Below are positions 8,731 through 17,699 of a stretch of DNA of 64,000 nucleotides, one piece after another (positions within the stretch are counted from its first letter, which is position 1; every line of letters starts with the position of its first letter). The stretch spans positions 445,300 to 509,299 of the forward strand of contig DEJG01000019.1 in assembly GCA_002353295.1 (NCBI GenBank), read 5' to 3'. The stretch is from Prevotella sp. UBA2754. GTDB taxonomy: Bacteria; Bacteroidota; Bacteroidia; Bacteroidales; Bacteroidaceae. Made by a program: the position numbers and the translations under genes. The notes beneath the pieces are model-generated. The model saw nothing but the letters and a program-made list of their open reading frames with translations. It was not told the DNA's origin and did no database searches.

Positions 8731-11700
8731 TTATTTGCTCATGCGACGAAGCCAGAAGAGGCGGTTTGCATTGGCAGTGTCAGGCTGAAATTGTCCTTGC
8801 AAACGGATATCTTTTTTCAATAGCTTGATATCGCCTGATTGGATGTCAATCGTGTAGAGTTGATAGTTTCCGGCAGCTACAGGAATGCTGGGTGAAGCTG
8901 ACAGGGCATAGATGATATAGCCCTTTTCCGTATTACCTTGTGCGATATATCCTTCTCCATTCATCATGCTCATCTGACATGCATCCTGCAGGAGTTGAGA
9001 GTTGATAGTTGATAGTTGAGAGTTGAGAGGTATGTTTGGCAGTGAGCCGCCTGCCATAAAGATAGCCCATCCGTAGGTGGGGTATTGCTGTGAAAAGAAG
9101 GTGACGGCCTTTTCTGGATAGCGGGTACGGTATTCCATAACAGATTTGTAGGCTTCCTCAAAGCCGGTTTTTCCTACTTTCACTTTACGCATCCACTGAC
9201 GGGGAGCCATGTTGCGACCTCCCTCTGGTGCCCATAGTCCTTGGGTGTTGTAATGCCAGTAGCGAATGTCAATGATATCGACAACTTTGCGTAATTCGGG
9301 GTCTGCAAGGATACTGTCCTGTACGTCCTTCGTACAACTGAGGGCTATCAGTGGGTGGTATCCTGTTTCTGCCTCCCATTCTGCAATGGTCTGTAGCCAG
9401 AAGCGCGTAAAATGCAACGGGCCCGTGAACTCAGCACTGAGAGAGTGTATCACGTTGGGTTGGTCCTTAGTCTGGTCAAGACACATGCGGATATACTGGC
9501 GATGCAGTGGTCGGAGCACAGGATTTTGCTCATTGTAGAACTGTTCGGCCATGAAGATACGTTTATCTCCAGCAAAGGGAACCGGCTCAGGGAAATCGGT
9601 ACCATTGATGTTGTTGACAGGTCGCCACGGACAATCTACCCAGTGGGCACCTGCCTCCAGTATGTTATGCTGGAAATAGTGTTCGTTGATTAAGAGGATG
9701 TTTCTCTTCGATGCCTTTTCGGCAAACTCGTTCAGACGGCTCCAGTACCAGCGGTTAGGTTTGCTGAGATCATATTTTGAAAGACCGTCCCAGGCGACTC
9801 CCTCACCTGTGCGTGTGAAAGGCTGTTCATAGAATGGTGCCCAAACATCACCATCGGCTCGCCGTATGCGTTCGTGGTCTGTTCTGCGCAGGTCATACCA
9901 TAACCCATAGTTGTGGTAAAGTGAACTGAAAGAATGGTCAGCCAGGAAGTTGACAACGGAGTCAATACGGTCAGTCCAACCATTTCCTTCGCGTCCAGGT
10001 ACGAATCGGGTGATGGCAGGTTTTGCACCTTTTTCAGCAAAATTGTCCTTCACTCGGCCACTCCACCAGGGGATTGTGTATTGATTGCCTGTCAGCAACA
10101 TACCATCGACTGCCAAATGACCATTGATGATGGAGTAGGATGGCGTCTTTTCCTGTGGTTCGTCAACCGTTTTGGGCAGTTTCTTGTTGACAGCTGTGAT
10201 GGATGCCGTAAAGGGAATACTGTCCAACCACATCTCCATCGTCAGTCGCGGTTGTGTCAGCGACTCCTGAGCCATTGCCATCGCCTGTTCTACAGTCGGC
10301 GAACTCGAAGCATCGGTAGGCCGTGGCAGAATATACGGTTCGAAAGGCAATTGGCCTAATCGCTCCTCCAGTTGACCGTAAAAAAGACTGCGAGGTGACA
10401 CATGGTCGTTACTGCTTGTCCATTCGCCGTTACCAGTCAGGGTTCCCCAGCAGCCATGTCCGCTGCAACGGTTGTCTGTATCGGGGGAATAGCAATAGAG
10501 GGTGGAGGCGGTACACTGCCACAGCATTGAGTTAGCTGTGTTCCACCCTGTTCCAAACTGGAATTGTTCCAAATTGGCCAAACGTAGGTCACTGCCGTCT
10601 ATATTAACGATATCAAAGAGCAAACCAGCTGCCCATGAGCCTATGCTACCGCTGAATCCCAGTGACTCTTCGCCCTCACATTGCACGAAAGCATTAGGTC
10701 CTGCTGCGCAGTAGCCTGCAGCGAAATCATGAATTCCCTGACGCGAGATGCAACGTTGGAAGAGTGTTTGCTGACCACGAGTCAAGAACACCTGTCTTCG
10801 CCAGCCTCCTACTTCCGATATGGGATGGTGAGCCATACAGTCTTCTACCGTAATACGACTGGTTTGTTTCTGGAGATTGACAGCTGAGCCAGCCAAATGG
10901 GTGAAAATCACCCTGCGTACCCAGGCATCGCGCACATAATCCATGAAAATGCCATCCCAGCAGTGGTCTTCATCCTTTTGATTCCATGAGGCATACTCTG
11001 AGTCGATGGTCAGGTTTTCCACACCGCATTCAGAAATCTCACCTTTGTTATAGTCATTGATGAGGTATGCTCCACCATATTCTTTAGACAGGGTAGTGGT
11101 GATAGGTGCATCGATGGTGATGGCCTGGCCGTTGATAGCTGTAATAGTGCGGTCCCATGTGATGTCGATATCAGAGGGCTTCCAGCCCGTATAGTCCAGT
11201 CCGCCACCGAAATCATTCATTTTCAGCGATTGTATCCACTCTGCAGTGCTGGGACGTATAATGGTGATTCGACTGCCTACTTGTAAACCCTTGACGCTCT
11301 TAAGCGTCAGTTGTTTACTGCCTGCTATTACTTTCTCGTCAGTTATTTCCGATGTGTATCCCTGAAGCTGAGTTTTTTGCCCTTCTATGTAGATAGCTGC
11401 TTCTCTTTGGGAACCCGTTTTCTGAATCACTGTCAGTTGCTTGTCGCTACCTCTTAATACAATACCAGAGGTGCTGATGCGAATAGGTTTACTGATTTTG
11501 TACACGCCTTTTCCTAACAAAATGCAACCTCTAAAGCCATTTTGGTTAGGCTTTTGTTGACTCACATAGTCAACGGCTTGTTGAATCAGTTTGGAGCAAT
11601 CACCATCTTGCCAAGTCACCGATACGATGACGGGGACATTGGGAATAGCCTGTTCCGAGGCATGATATCCACAAGTGGAATAGTCCATCGGGATATACAG

Positions 11701-11793
11701 TTGCTTCTTGGGTTTTGGTGCAGCAAACAGCACGTTAGCAAAACAGCAGATGGCCAACAGGATGGTGAGTCGCAGACAGTATTTCTTGTTCAT
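8731..11793 (-). CDS. Large secreted beta-helix plus hydrolase-like protein (DUF6298-like C-terminus)
   Basis: About 1020 residues from the ATG at 11793, which gives signal peptide MNKKYCLRLTILLAICC. The longer frame start at 11829 lies 3 bases after the -7 promoter box and so cannot be on the main transcript. The first ~480 residues form a pectate-lyase-like beta-helix ('GFRGCILLGKGVYKISKPI', 'ITVEDCMAHHPISEVGG'). The rest looks like a glycoside-hydrolase-type barrel ('SVVNFLADHSFSSLYHNYG', 'NRWYWSRLNEFAEKA', 'ILLINEHYFQHN', 'VIHSLSAEFTGP'). I associate it with DUF6298 of Bacteroidota PULs, from memory. Near residue 930 it carries 'LNSQLSTINSQLLQD', encoded by a short interspersed repeat. 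Substrate unknown; a pectin lyase or glycosidase role is likely. Confidence 0.7.
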   Translation of the reverse strand: MNKKYCLRLTILLAICCFANVLFAAPKPKKQLYIPMDYSTCGYHASEQAIPNVPVIVSVTWQDGDCSKLIQQAVDYVSQQKPNQNGFRGCILLGKGVYKISKPIRISTSGIVLRGSDKQLTVIQKTGSQREAAIYIEGQKTQLQGYTSEITDEKVIAGSKQLTLKSVKGLQVGSRITIIRPSTAEWIQSLKMNDFGGGLDYTGWKPSDIDITWDRTITAINGQAITIDAPITTTLSKEYGGAYLINDYNKGEISECGVENLTIDSEYASWNQKDEDHCWDGIFMDYVRDAWVRRVIFTHLAGSAVNLQKQTSRITVEDCMAHHPISEVGGWRRQVFLTRGQQTLFQRCISRQGIHDFAAGYCAAGPNAFVQCEGEESLGFSGSIGSWAAGLLFDIVNIDGSDLRLANLEQFQFGTGWNTANSMLWQCTASTLYCYSPDTDNRCSGHGCWGTLTGNGEWTSSNDHVSPRSLFYGQLEERLGQLPFEPYILPRPTDASSSPTVEQAMAMAQESLTQPRLTMEMWLDSIPFTASITAVNKKLPKTVDEPQEKTPSYSIINGHLAVDGMLLTGNQYTIPWWSGRVKDNFAEKGAKPAITRFVPGREGNGWTDRIDSVVNFLADHSFSSLYHNYGLWYDLRRTDHERIRRADGDVWAPFYEQPFTRTGEGVAWDGLSKYDLSKPNRWYWSRLNEFAEKASKRNILLINEHYFQHNILEAGAHWVDCPWRPVNNINGTDFPEPVPFAGDKRIFMAEQFYNEQNPVLRPLHRQYIRMCLDQTKDQPNVIHSLSAEFTGPLHFTRFWLQTIAEWEAETGYHPLIALSCTKDVQDSILADPELRKVVDIIDIRYWHYNTQGLWAPEGGRNMAPRQWMRKVKVGKTGFEEAYKSVMEYRTRYPEKAVTFFSQQYPTYGWAIFMAGGSLPNIPLNSQLSTINSQLLQDACQMSMMNGEGYIAQGNTEKGYIIYALSASPSIPVAAGNYQLYTIDIQSGDIKLLKKDIRLQGQFQPDTANANRLFWLRRMSK
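8993..9029. repeat. Interspersed short repeat inside coding sequence
   Basis: Near-tandem units of GTTGATAGTTGAGA occur on the plus strand, in frame with the minus-strand gene, and encode the LNSQLSTINSQL stretch. Related units lie at 54961-54990. Such units are usually intergenic in Prevotella/Bacteroides, from memory. Confidence 0.7.
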
Positions 11794-11831
11794 ATTCGTT
11801 TTGTGTTTTAGCAAATGTTTAATAAGCATTG

Positions 11832-11839
11832 CAAAGTTA
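11832..11839 (-). promoter_or_regulatory. Promoter -7 box for the beta-helix/hydrolase gene
   Basis: The minus strand reads TTAACTTTGCAATG, matching TAnnTTTG. It lies 38 bases before the preferred start at 11793 and only 3 before the alternative start at 11829, which decides the start choice. Confidence 0.6.
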
Positions 11840-11898
11840 ATAAAAATAGGTTATTAGACAAAAGGAATTAATTATTTTTATCACATCCACCCTTTGAC

Positions 11899-11962
11899 TT
11901 GGCTCGAGCCAAATCGGGTTCTGGCTCGAGCCAATGCCCGTTTTGGCTCGAGACCCCCTTTT
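11899..11962 (-). repeat. Palindromic CTCGAG repeat element, copy 1
   Basis: Three copies of a TTGGCTCGAGCCAA palindrome (11899-11912, 11922-11933, and a half copy at 11943-11953) lie about 22 bases apart and end in GAGACCCCCTTTTTTC. The inverted second copy of the whole element lies at 34541-34617. Each unit can form a hairpin. It sits in the 280-base gap between the SusD terminator and the next gene. Confidence 0.8.
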
Positions 11963-12012
11963 TTCAGTGAAAATCCAAAGATAGGAAGAATTTGGGAATC
12001 TTCCAAATAATT

Positions 12013-12050
12013 GTAAAAAAATCGGATGCACCGTCATGATGCATCCGATT
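12013..12050 (-). terminator. Rho-independent terminator after susD
   Basis: A perfect 11-base stem AATCGGATGCA / TGCATCCGATT with a 9-base loop is followed on the minus strand by seven T. It ends 22 bases downstream of the SusD stop and separates the SusCD unit from the next gene. Confidence 0.85.
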
Positions 12051-12071
12051 GGTATAGTAGGGTAGTGGAGA

Positions 12072-14318
12072 TTATTCAGCCAAGGGGTCGAATGTACCAG
12101 GAGCACCTCCCTTGTTATAGTCACCCCATCCGATGGTCTGCTCTAACTGCTTGTTCTGGTTCTGTACACCACTGTTGAAACCAAGTAGATAGTACTGTGG
12201 CTGGAACTTGATGTACAAATCGTTGTGCTGAGAGTCACGGCTGTCACCCTTAGCCTCCTTGACAGTCAGATTCTCCTGATACCAAGTCTTCAAATTAGCA
12301 AGGTCGTCTTGGAGGTTAGCACTGTTGAGGTTGATACCTGCAGGACGTACACCACCACCTTTCAGCAGAGGATCTCCGTCCCACTGAGTGGTTCCTACAC
12401 CATACTTGTCTGCCACGCGATACATGAGCTTTTCACGGCGCTGTCCGTTCAGTGGCTTCACACCTAACCATGTGCAGGTATTGGTAATCTCACCACTGAG
12501 TTTCCAACTGCTCTTGAGAGTCTCTTGACCTACACCACCGTCGAAGAGCATCCAGCGACGCATGTCGTCAAAGCGCTTGCCTTCGTAAGCGAACTCAATC
12601 TGACGCTCATAGAGAATAGCACTCATACAAGCAGCCTTGTCGCCACTCAGGTTAGCCTGCAAACCATAGTTGTTGGCTGCTGTATAACCAGCACGTGCAC
12701 GAATCTTTTGGAGTTGCTCTACGGCATAAGCCATATCACCAGCCATACAAGCGGCCTCGGCCAAATTCAGCAATACCTCTGCATAGCGGAGTTCGATGAG
12801 TGGAGCAGCAGAATAGAATGGACCTGCACCAGACTTCCATCCACTGGGATTGTAAGTGTAGAGAGCGGAACCATTCAGATCCAGATCATCACTTTTCTTA
12901 CGGACGAGTACACTGCTGCTATAGGTGCCAGAAGTTGACTCCATGCCCAAATTGTCGGCTCCATAAGAGTTTCCACTTTCTACGTTACCTTGGTCGTTTG
13001 CATCAGTGTACCATACATAGCCCCAATACGTGTAGTTCTGACCGTCTTGTGGATTGTGGACGTTGTGTATGGAAGCATCACCGTTATAAGCCCAACGGAA
13101 ACCAGGGAAGGTGAATGTACGATAGAAACGTGGGTCGCGATCCATAAATGGATAGTCGGCATCCAGCGTCTTGCTTGAAACTTCCAGTTTGGTGTAGCTG
13201 TCAGCTACAGCAGCAGGAATTTTACCATCAGACATGGGGAAGAGGTTCAGCATCATACGTGAAGGAACCTGTCCGTTACCGCCCTGATTGTCAGGACGGA
13301 TATAGCGCTCCCACATATTGTTCTTGGCTGCATCATCGATACCAGTCAGAATAACAGTGGTGTTATACTGGGTAAAGAATATAGCTTCGCGGTTGGCGGT
13401 TTTGCCTATCTGAGTGAAAACACTGGCAAAGTTACTGCCATTCACATTGTTACCTGAGTCGTAGAGGCCATAGCCACAAGCGTCGATGGTAGACAGATCG
13501 TTCTTCATAGCTGTGTAAGCAGCTGTCCAACGAGATGCATCACCCGTGCGGTTGAATAAGGGACTGGCCCAAAGCACCAGTACACGACCCTTGAGAGCTA
13601 ATGCTGTTCCTGTGGTTACACGTCCGTAGTTGGAACCATCCTTCCATCCGCCATCAGCAGTTTCGTCCTTCAGAAGATTGGCAGCATTCTCTAGGTCTTC
13701 CAGAATAAATTCAATGGTCTCTTTCGTGGTAGAACGTGGTGTGATATTACCCTCAACAGGTTCAAGAACTTCCTTAACCAAGGGCACACCACCATACCAT
13801 TTTACTAAGTTGTAGTAGCACCATGCACGGAGGAAGTATGCCTGTCCCAGCATAGGATTTTTTTGGCTTTCAGTTAATGTACTGGTTTCTAAGCCACGAA
13901 GGAAGTCGTTAATGTTACGGATGCGTCCATAAACAGCCTCCTGAATATTGTTAGCAGTACCCATGAAATAGTCGGGCACAGGAACAGAGGTTGAATTGTC
14001 TGAAGAAAGTATCGCTACAGGATCGATAAATGAGGTAGGTTGTGTAGAAGTATTATTCATACCACCATAATATTCCTCAGTAGATCTGCTTGCGACATCT
14101 GGTAGTCCGCAAGAAGGATATTTCCATGACATTTCTGCTGTCGTAGGCAGACACCAGCCATAGAGATCGTTCAGACGACCATTGACACCGTCGTAGTCAT
14201 TATAGACCTCAGCACCCACCTGATCGTAGTTTTTCTTCTCTTCCAGGAATTTGTCACTGCAAGCTGAGAAAGCTAACATGGATGCAAGGCCCAAGCTGAA
14301 ATATTTTATTGCTTTCAT
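12072..14318 (-). CDS. susD-like: SusD/RagB-family outer-membrane glycan-binding lipoprotein
   Basis: 748 residues; the N-terminus has a lipoprotein signal ending in a lipobox (LAFSAC, then SDKFLEE), so it is anchored at the cell surface. SusD features are clear: the early 'EEKKNYDQ' and 'NDLYGWCLPT' segment, 'EAVYGRIRNINDFLRGLE', 'GQAYFLRAWCYYNLVKWYG' (TPR-like helices), and the C-terminal 'LRYAEVLLNLAEAACMAGD' and 'ILYERQIEFAYEGKRFDDMRRW'. At 748 residues it is longer than the usual 500-650. It acts as the lid of the SusC transporter encoded just upstream (gap 23 bases), delivering oligosaccharides for TonB-driven uptake. Confidence 0.95.
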   Translation of the reverse strand: MKAIKYFSLGLASMLAFSACSDKFLEEKKNYDQVGAEVYNDYDGVNGRLNDLYGWCLPTTAEMSWKYPSCGLPDVASRSTEEYYGGMNNTSTQPTSFIDPVAILSSDNSTSVPVPDYFMGTANNIQEAVYGRIRNINDFLRGLETSTLTESQKNPMLGQAYFLRAWCYYNLVKWYGGVPLVKEVLEPVEGNITPRSTTKETIEFILEDLENAANLLKDETADGGWKDGSNYGRVTTGTALALKGRVLVLWASPLFNRTGDASRWTAAYTAMKNDLSTIDACGYGLYDSGNNVNGSNFASVFTQIGKTANREAIFFTQYNTTVILTGIDDAAKNNMWERYIRPDNQGGNGQVPSRMMLNLFPMSDGKIPAAVADSYTKLEVSSKTLDADYPFMDRDPRFYRTFTFPGFRWAYNGDASIHNVHNPQDGQNYTYWGYVWYTDANDQGNVESGNSYGADNLGMESTSGTYSSSVLVRKKSDDLDLNGSALYTYNPSGWKSGAGPFYSAAPLIELRYAEVLLNLAEAACMAGDMAYAVEQLQKIRARAGYTAANNYGLQANLSGDKAACMSAILYERQIEFAYEGKRFDDMRRWMLFDGGVGQETLKSSWKLSGEITNTCTWLGVKPLNGQRREKLMYRVADKYGVGTTQWDGDPLLKGGGVRPAGINLNSANLQDDLANLKTWYQENLTVKEAKGDSRDSQHNDLYIKFQPQYYLLGFNSGVQNQNKQLEQTIGWGDYNKGGAPGTFDPLAE

Positions 14319-14341
14319 AATTTATAATCTTTTTAATTATA

Positions 14342-17300
14342 TTAGAAACTCAAGTTGATACCAAGCGTCCACTTACGCAGGTTTGGATATTTACCATAGG
14401 TTCCTGCCATGGGATTCATGAAACTGTCGGGATAAGGATTGTAGAAGTTCAGCAAGTTCTGACCTGTAATGTTTACACGGATGTTCTTGATACCAACAGA
14501 TTTGTACAGCTTGTTTGGAATCGTGTAAGCAATGGTCAGACGGCTCAGACGAACAGTGGCAGCACTTACACGCCAGAAGCTGGAAGCATTGCTATTGATA
14601 CTATAGGCAAGGTTGGGGTAGTGGGCCATACGGTTCTCCTTTACGACGAGATTGCCTGCTCCATCGTAGACATCCTGATAAGCATACATGTTATCGGGAT
14701 TCCAGAACGAAGGCATGTTGTAGAACTCCAGGTGTGAACTAGAAGAAACGCCACGAGCCTCTGCCGGAACGAGGGTGTAACCGCCCCAGCTGGCACCCAG
14801 TTGAGCTGTTAGAGAAATACCCTTCCACTCAGCACCCAGATTCATGGTAAAGCCATAAGGGTTAGAACGGTTAGACAGACATACTTGGTCGTTGTCTGGA
14901 TCTACGATACCATCAGGACCGGCATACGTTTTGGTCTCCTGATTATAAGCACCACGAACATCTTTGTAAATCAACATACCAGGACGAACCTGGTCTTTGG
15001 TCATACCCATATAAGAGGTAATACCGTATTTGTTGAAGTACTCTTCGATATCCTGGAAACTGCGGAACATACCGATGCACTGCATACCCCAAGTTCCGAT
15101 ATCGGTACGTCCACCATAGACAATCTGACGATAAATATAATCGTCCTCGAAGTCCATAATCAGCACTTCATTGTCGTGGAAACCGGTATTGATACCAATC
15201 TTATACTTGAAATCCTTGCCAATCTTGTCGCGCCAGTTCAGGCCGATTTCCCAACCCCAGCTATTCATCTCACCAACGTTAGTAGAGGCTGACTGTGTAC
15301 CGATCATCGATTCTACATTCTGAGCGAGGTTAATTAACATCTCGCGGTTGCGCTCCTTATAGAAGTCGACATTGATACCCAGACGGCGGTTGAGCACTTG
15401 TAAGTCAACACCGATGTTGGTCTTGTAAGACTTATCCCAGTGTACGTCACGATTGACGGCTGATGTATTCTTGTTGATAGAGATACGAGTGTTCTTGCTT
15501 GGGTCAAGATTAGTGCCCTCACCGAAGATGATACTCTTGTTCTTGTCGAGGGTATAAATCTGCAGCCACTGCCAAGGAGTCAGGTTGTCACGACCAGTGA
15601 TACCCCAGCTTGCACGAATCTTCAAGAAATCAATCCACTTAAGCCACTTCACATTTTGGAACCAAGGCTCTTCACTGATAACCCAACCTGCAGAGATGGC
15701 AGGGAAGGTTCCCCAGTAGTTCTCAGGAGCAAACTTGGTAGAAGCATCTGAACGGAGCAGGAATTCGAACAGATAGCGGTCAGCGAATGAGTAGTTGATA
15801 CGACCGATATATGACAATGTTCCGCTTTCTGCACGGTTGAAGTTCAGCGACTGGTCACCCTTGGTAGAGTTCGACTGGTGAGTAGAGAAAGCGTAAGGCT
15901 CATTGGCCTGGCTGAGGTTGAACTCACTCTCTGTCTCTGATTTCTCGATAGAGAACAGGGCGCCTACATGATGCTGTCCGAAAGTGCGGTTATAGTTGAA
16001 CGTCAAGTTCATCTGGTAGTTGTCCGTACGAACCATCTGACGACTGCTGTAGTTACCATTGGCATATTCGATACCATTGAAATTGCTGTAGTCCAGATAG
16101 TCGAAAGTTGGATCGTCACCACTGGTTGGTGTGTAGAGGTGGTTGCCTGAACCATAGCGTCTCTGCATGGTGTAAAGCGTATAGGCAGTACCAAATTCGT
16201 TGGTCTTGTCGGTATTGATACTCTTAGAGTAAGAGAACTTCACCTTTAAACCCTGCAAGATTTTGCTCCAACCGAAGTCGTAATCAATGCTGGCACCGAT
16301 GTTGAGAGTAGAAGTCATACTCTTAGAGAAGTCACCATTGTTCTGCAAGGTTGCAAAATGGTAGTTCTGATTCTGTACACGAGCACCACCCGATGGACCA
16401 TAGCTCGTAACAGCATATTCGCCTACATACTCAGGCATGTAGCGAGGACGGGTCAACATCAAGTTGTAGTCTTTTTCGGCATTGGTACCACCAACCTTCA
16501 AGAGAGGCTTCTCCTTGTTTCCATAGTCACCGCTTACAGTCAGGTTTGCACCCAACCACTTGCTGATTTTTACGTCTACACCTGCACGGAAGTTCCAACG
16601 GTCATAATCCAACTTGCCCAAATTACCATCTTGCTTGAAATAGCTCACACCAGCAAAGTAACTTACGTTTTCAGTAGCACCACTGATGTTGACGGCATGA
16701 CGATGGGTGAAACCTGTCTTCCAGTACTTGTCCAAGAGGTCAAAATTCAGTCCCTTCATAGCTGCCAACTCGTCAGCTTGGAATAAGGCTGTCGTGTGGT
16801 TCAGTGAGGTATTGGTGGGGTCAGCAGCAGTAACAGCATTGTAAAGACGTCCGTAGTCGTATGCACTCAACATGCTTGGGCGTGACACTTGGTTAGTGAA
16901 ACCAAAGGTACCGCTATATGAAATGGTTGGGGCGCCTAACTTACCTTTCTTCGTAGTAACGAGGATAACACCGTTAGCAGCACGAGAACCGTAAACAGCA
17001 GCAGAAGCGTCTTTCAATACAGAGATGCTCTCTACCTCAGAGGGATCAAGGTTGTTGAAAGCCTCTTCACCCAAGTTGTGATAGGTACTTCCAACCTTTA
17101 CGTCATTAGGATAGATATAGCCATCGATAACGTAGAGAGGCGACTGGGCTGCAGAACCAACATCACCCAGAGAGTTGACGTCACGGATACGCATGGTGGC
17201 GTTCTCACCAGGACGAGCATCACCACCCGATACAGACAGACCGTTTACCAAACCTGACAGTGAGCTGGCCAGACCACCGTTTGCCAAGTCCTGCACATCA

Positions 17301-17671
17301 TTCATATCAACCGTAGCAATAGAACCGGTCAAATGTGCTTTCTTCTGGGTGCCATAACCTACGACAACCACTTCTTCTAGCGTCTGTTTGTCCTCTTCCA
17401 TTTTTAAAGTTCCACCAGGATTAACGGTTTTAGTTATGTAACCGATATAGCTGATAGTTACTTTCGATCCTTTGGGAACTTCCAGTTTATAATTACCGTC
17501 AAAGTCCGTCACGGTGGCAATCTTTGTTCCTGCTACCGTAACCGTTGCTCCGATTACAGGTTCACCATTCTCGTCGACAACGTTACCTGTCACCGTTTGA
17601 TTCTGAGCCATAGCTGATGCCGAGAAGCACAGCATCGCACTGAGGCATAAGGTTTTAATATACTTTTTCAT
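14342..17671 (-). CDS. susC-like: SusC/RagA-family TonB-dependent oligosaccharide transporter
   Basis: 1109 residues. A signal peptide (about 1-22) is followed by a carboxypeptidase-D-like domain ('VTGNVVDENGEPVIGATVTV', 'ATVTDFDGNYKLEVPKG'), the TonB box region ('LEEVVVVGYGTQKK'), a plug domain ('VESISVLKDASAAVYGSRAA', 'ANGVILVTTKKG') and a 22-strand barrel that ends in 'LRKWTLGINLSF'. It imports oligosaccharides across the outer membrane with the SusD partner. It is preceded by the DUF5123-type gene with a 27-base gap made of a TTTACCTTTTACTATTTTACC repeat. Confidence 0.96.
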   Translation of the reverse strand: MKKYIKTLCLSAMLCFSASAMAQNQTVTGNVVDENGEPVIGATVTVAGTKIATVTDFDGNYKLEVPKGSKVTISYIGYITKTVNPGGTLKMEEDKQTLEEVVVVGYGTQKKAHLTGSIATVDMNDVQDLANGGLASSLSGLVNGLSVSGGDARPGENATMRIRDVNSLGDVGSAAQSPLYVIDGYIYPNDVKVGSTYHNLGEEAFNNLDPSEVESISVLKDASAAVYGSRAANGVILVTTKKGKLGAPTISYSGTFGFTNQVSRPSMLSAYDYGRLYNAVTAADPTNTSLNHTTALFQADELAAMKGLNFDLLDKYWKTGFTHRHAVNISGATENVSYFAGVSYFKQDGNLGKLDYDRWNFRAGVDVKISKWLGANLTVSGDYGNKEKPLLKVGGTNAEKDYNLMLTRPRYMPEYVGEYAVTSYGPSGGARVQNQNYHFATLQNNGDFSKSMTSTLNIGASIDYDFGWSKILQGLKVKFSYSKSINTDKTNEFGTAYTLYTMQRRYGSGNHLYTPTSGDDPTFDYLDYSNFNGIEYANGNYSSRQMVRTDNYQMNLTFNYNRTFGQHHVGALFSIEKSETESEFNLSQANEPYAFSTHQSNSTKGDQSLNFNRAESGTLSYIGRINYSFADRYLFEFLLRSDASTKFAPENYWGTFPAISAGWVISEEPWFQNVKWLKWIDFLKIRASWGITGRDNLTPWQWLQIYTLDKNKSIIFGEGTNLDPSKNTRISINKNTSAVNRDVHWDKSYKTNIGVDLQVLNRRLGINVDFYKERNREMLINLAQNVESMIGTQSASTNVGEMNSWGWEIGLNWRDKIGKDFKYKIGINTGFHDNEVLIMDFEDDYIYRQIVYGGRTDIGTWGMQCIGMFRSFQDIEEYFNKYGITSYMGMTKDQVRPGMLIYKDVRGAYNQETKTYAGPDGIVDPDNDQVCLSNRSNPYGFTMNLGAEWKGISLTAQLGASWGGYTLVPAEARGVSSSSHLEFYNMPSFWNPDNMYAYQDVYDGAGNLVVKENRMAHYPNLAYSINSNASSFWRVSAATVRLSRLTIAYTIPNKLYKSVGIKNIRVNITGQNLLNFYNPYPDSFMNPMAGTYGKYPNLRKWTLGINLSF

Positions 17672-17673
17672 AA

Positions 17674-17699
17674 TCTTTACCTTTTACTATTTTACCTTT
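17674..17699. repeat. Pyrimidine-rich TTTTACC spacer repeat
   Basis: The spacer between the DUF5123-type gene and susC reads as repeated TTTACCTTTTACTATTTTACC. Similar units lie in lptE (54656-54696) and before it (54742-54764). Confidence 0.5.

Noticed and set aside
11794..11829. Longer start of the beta-helix/hydrolase gene
   Set aside because: It lies 3 bases after the -7 box, and the added residues would precede a complete signal peptide.
11899..11962. Possible CRISPR array (regularly spaced repeats)
   Set aside because: The units are short palindromes, the spacers are conserved between the two copies in the window, and no cas gene is present.
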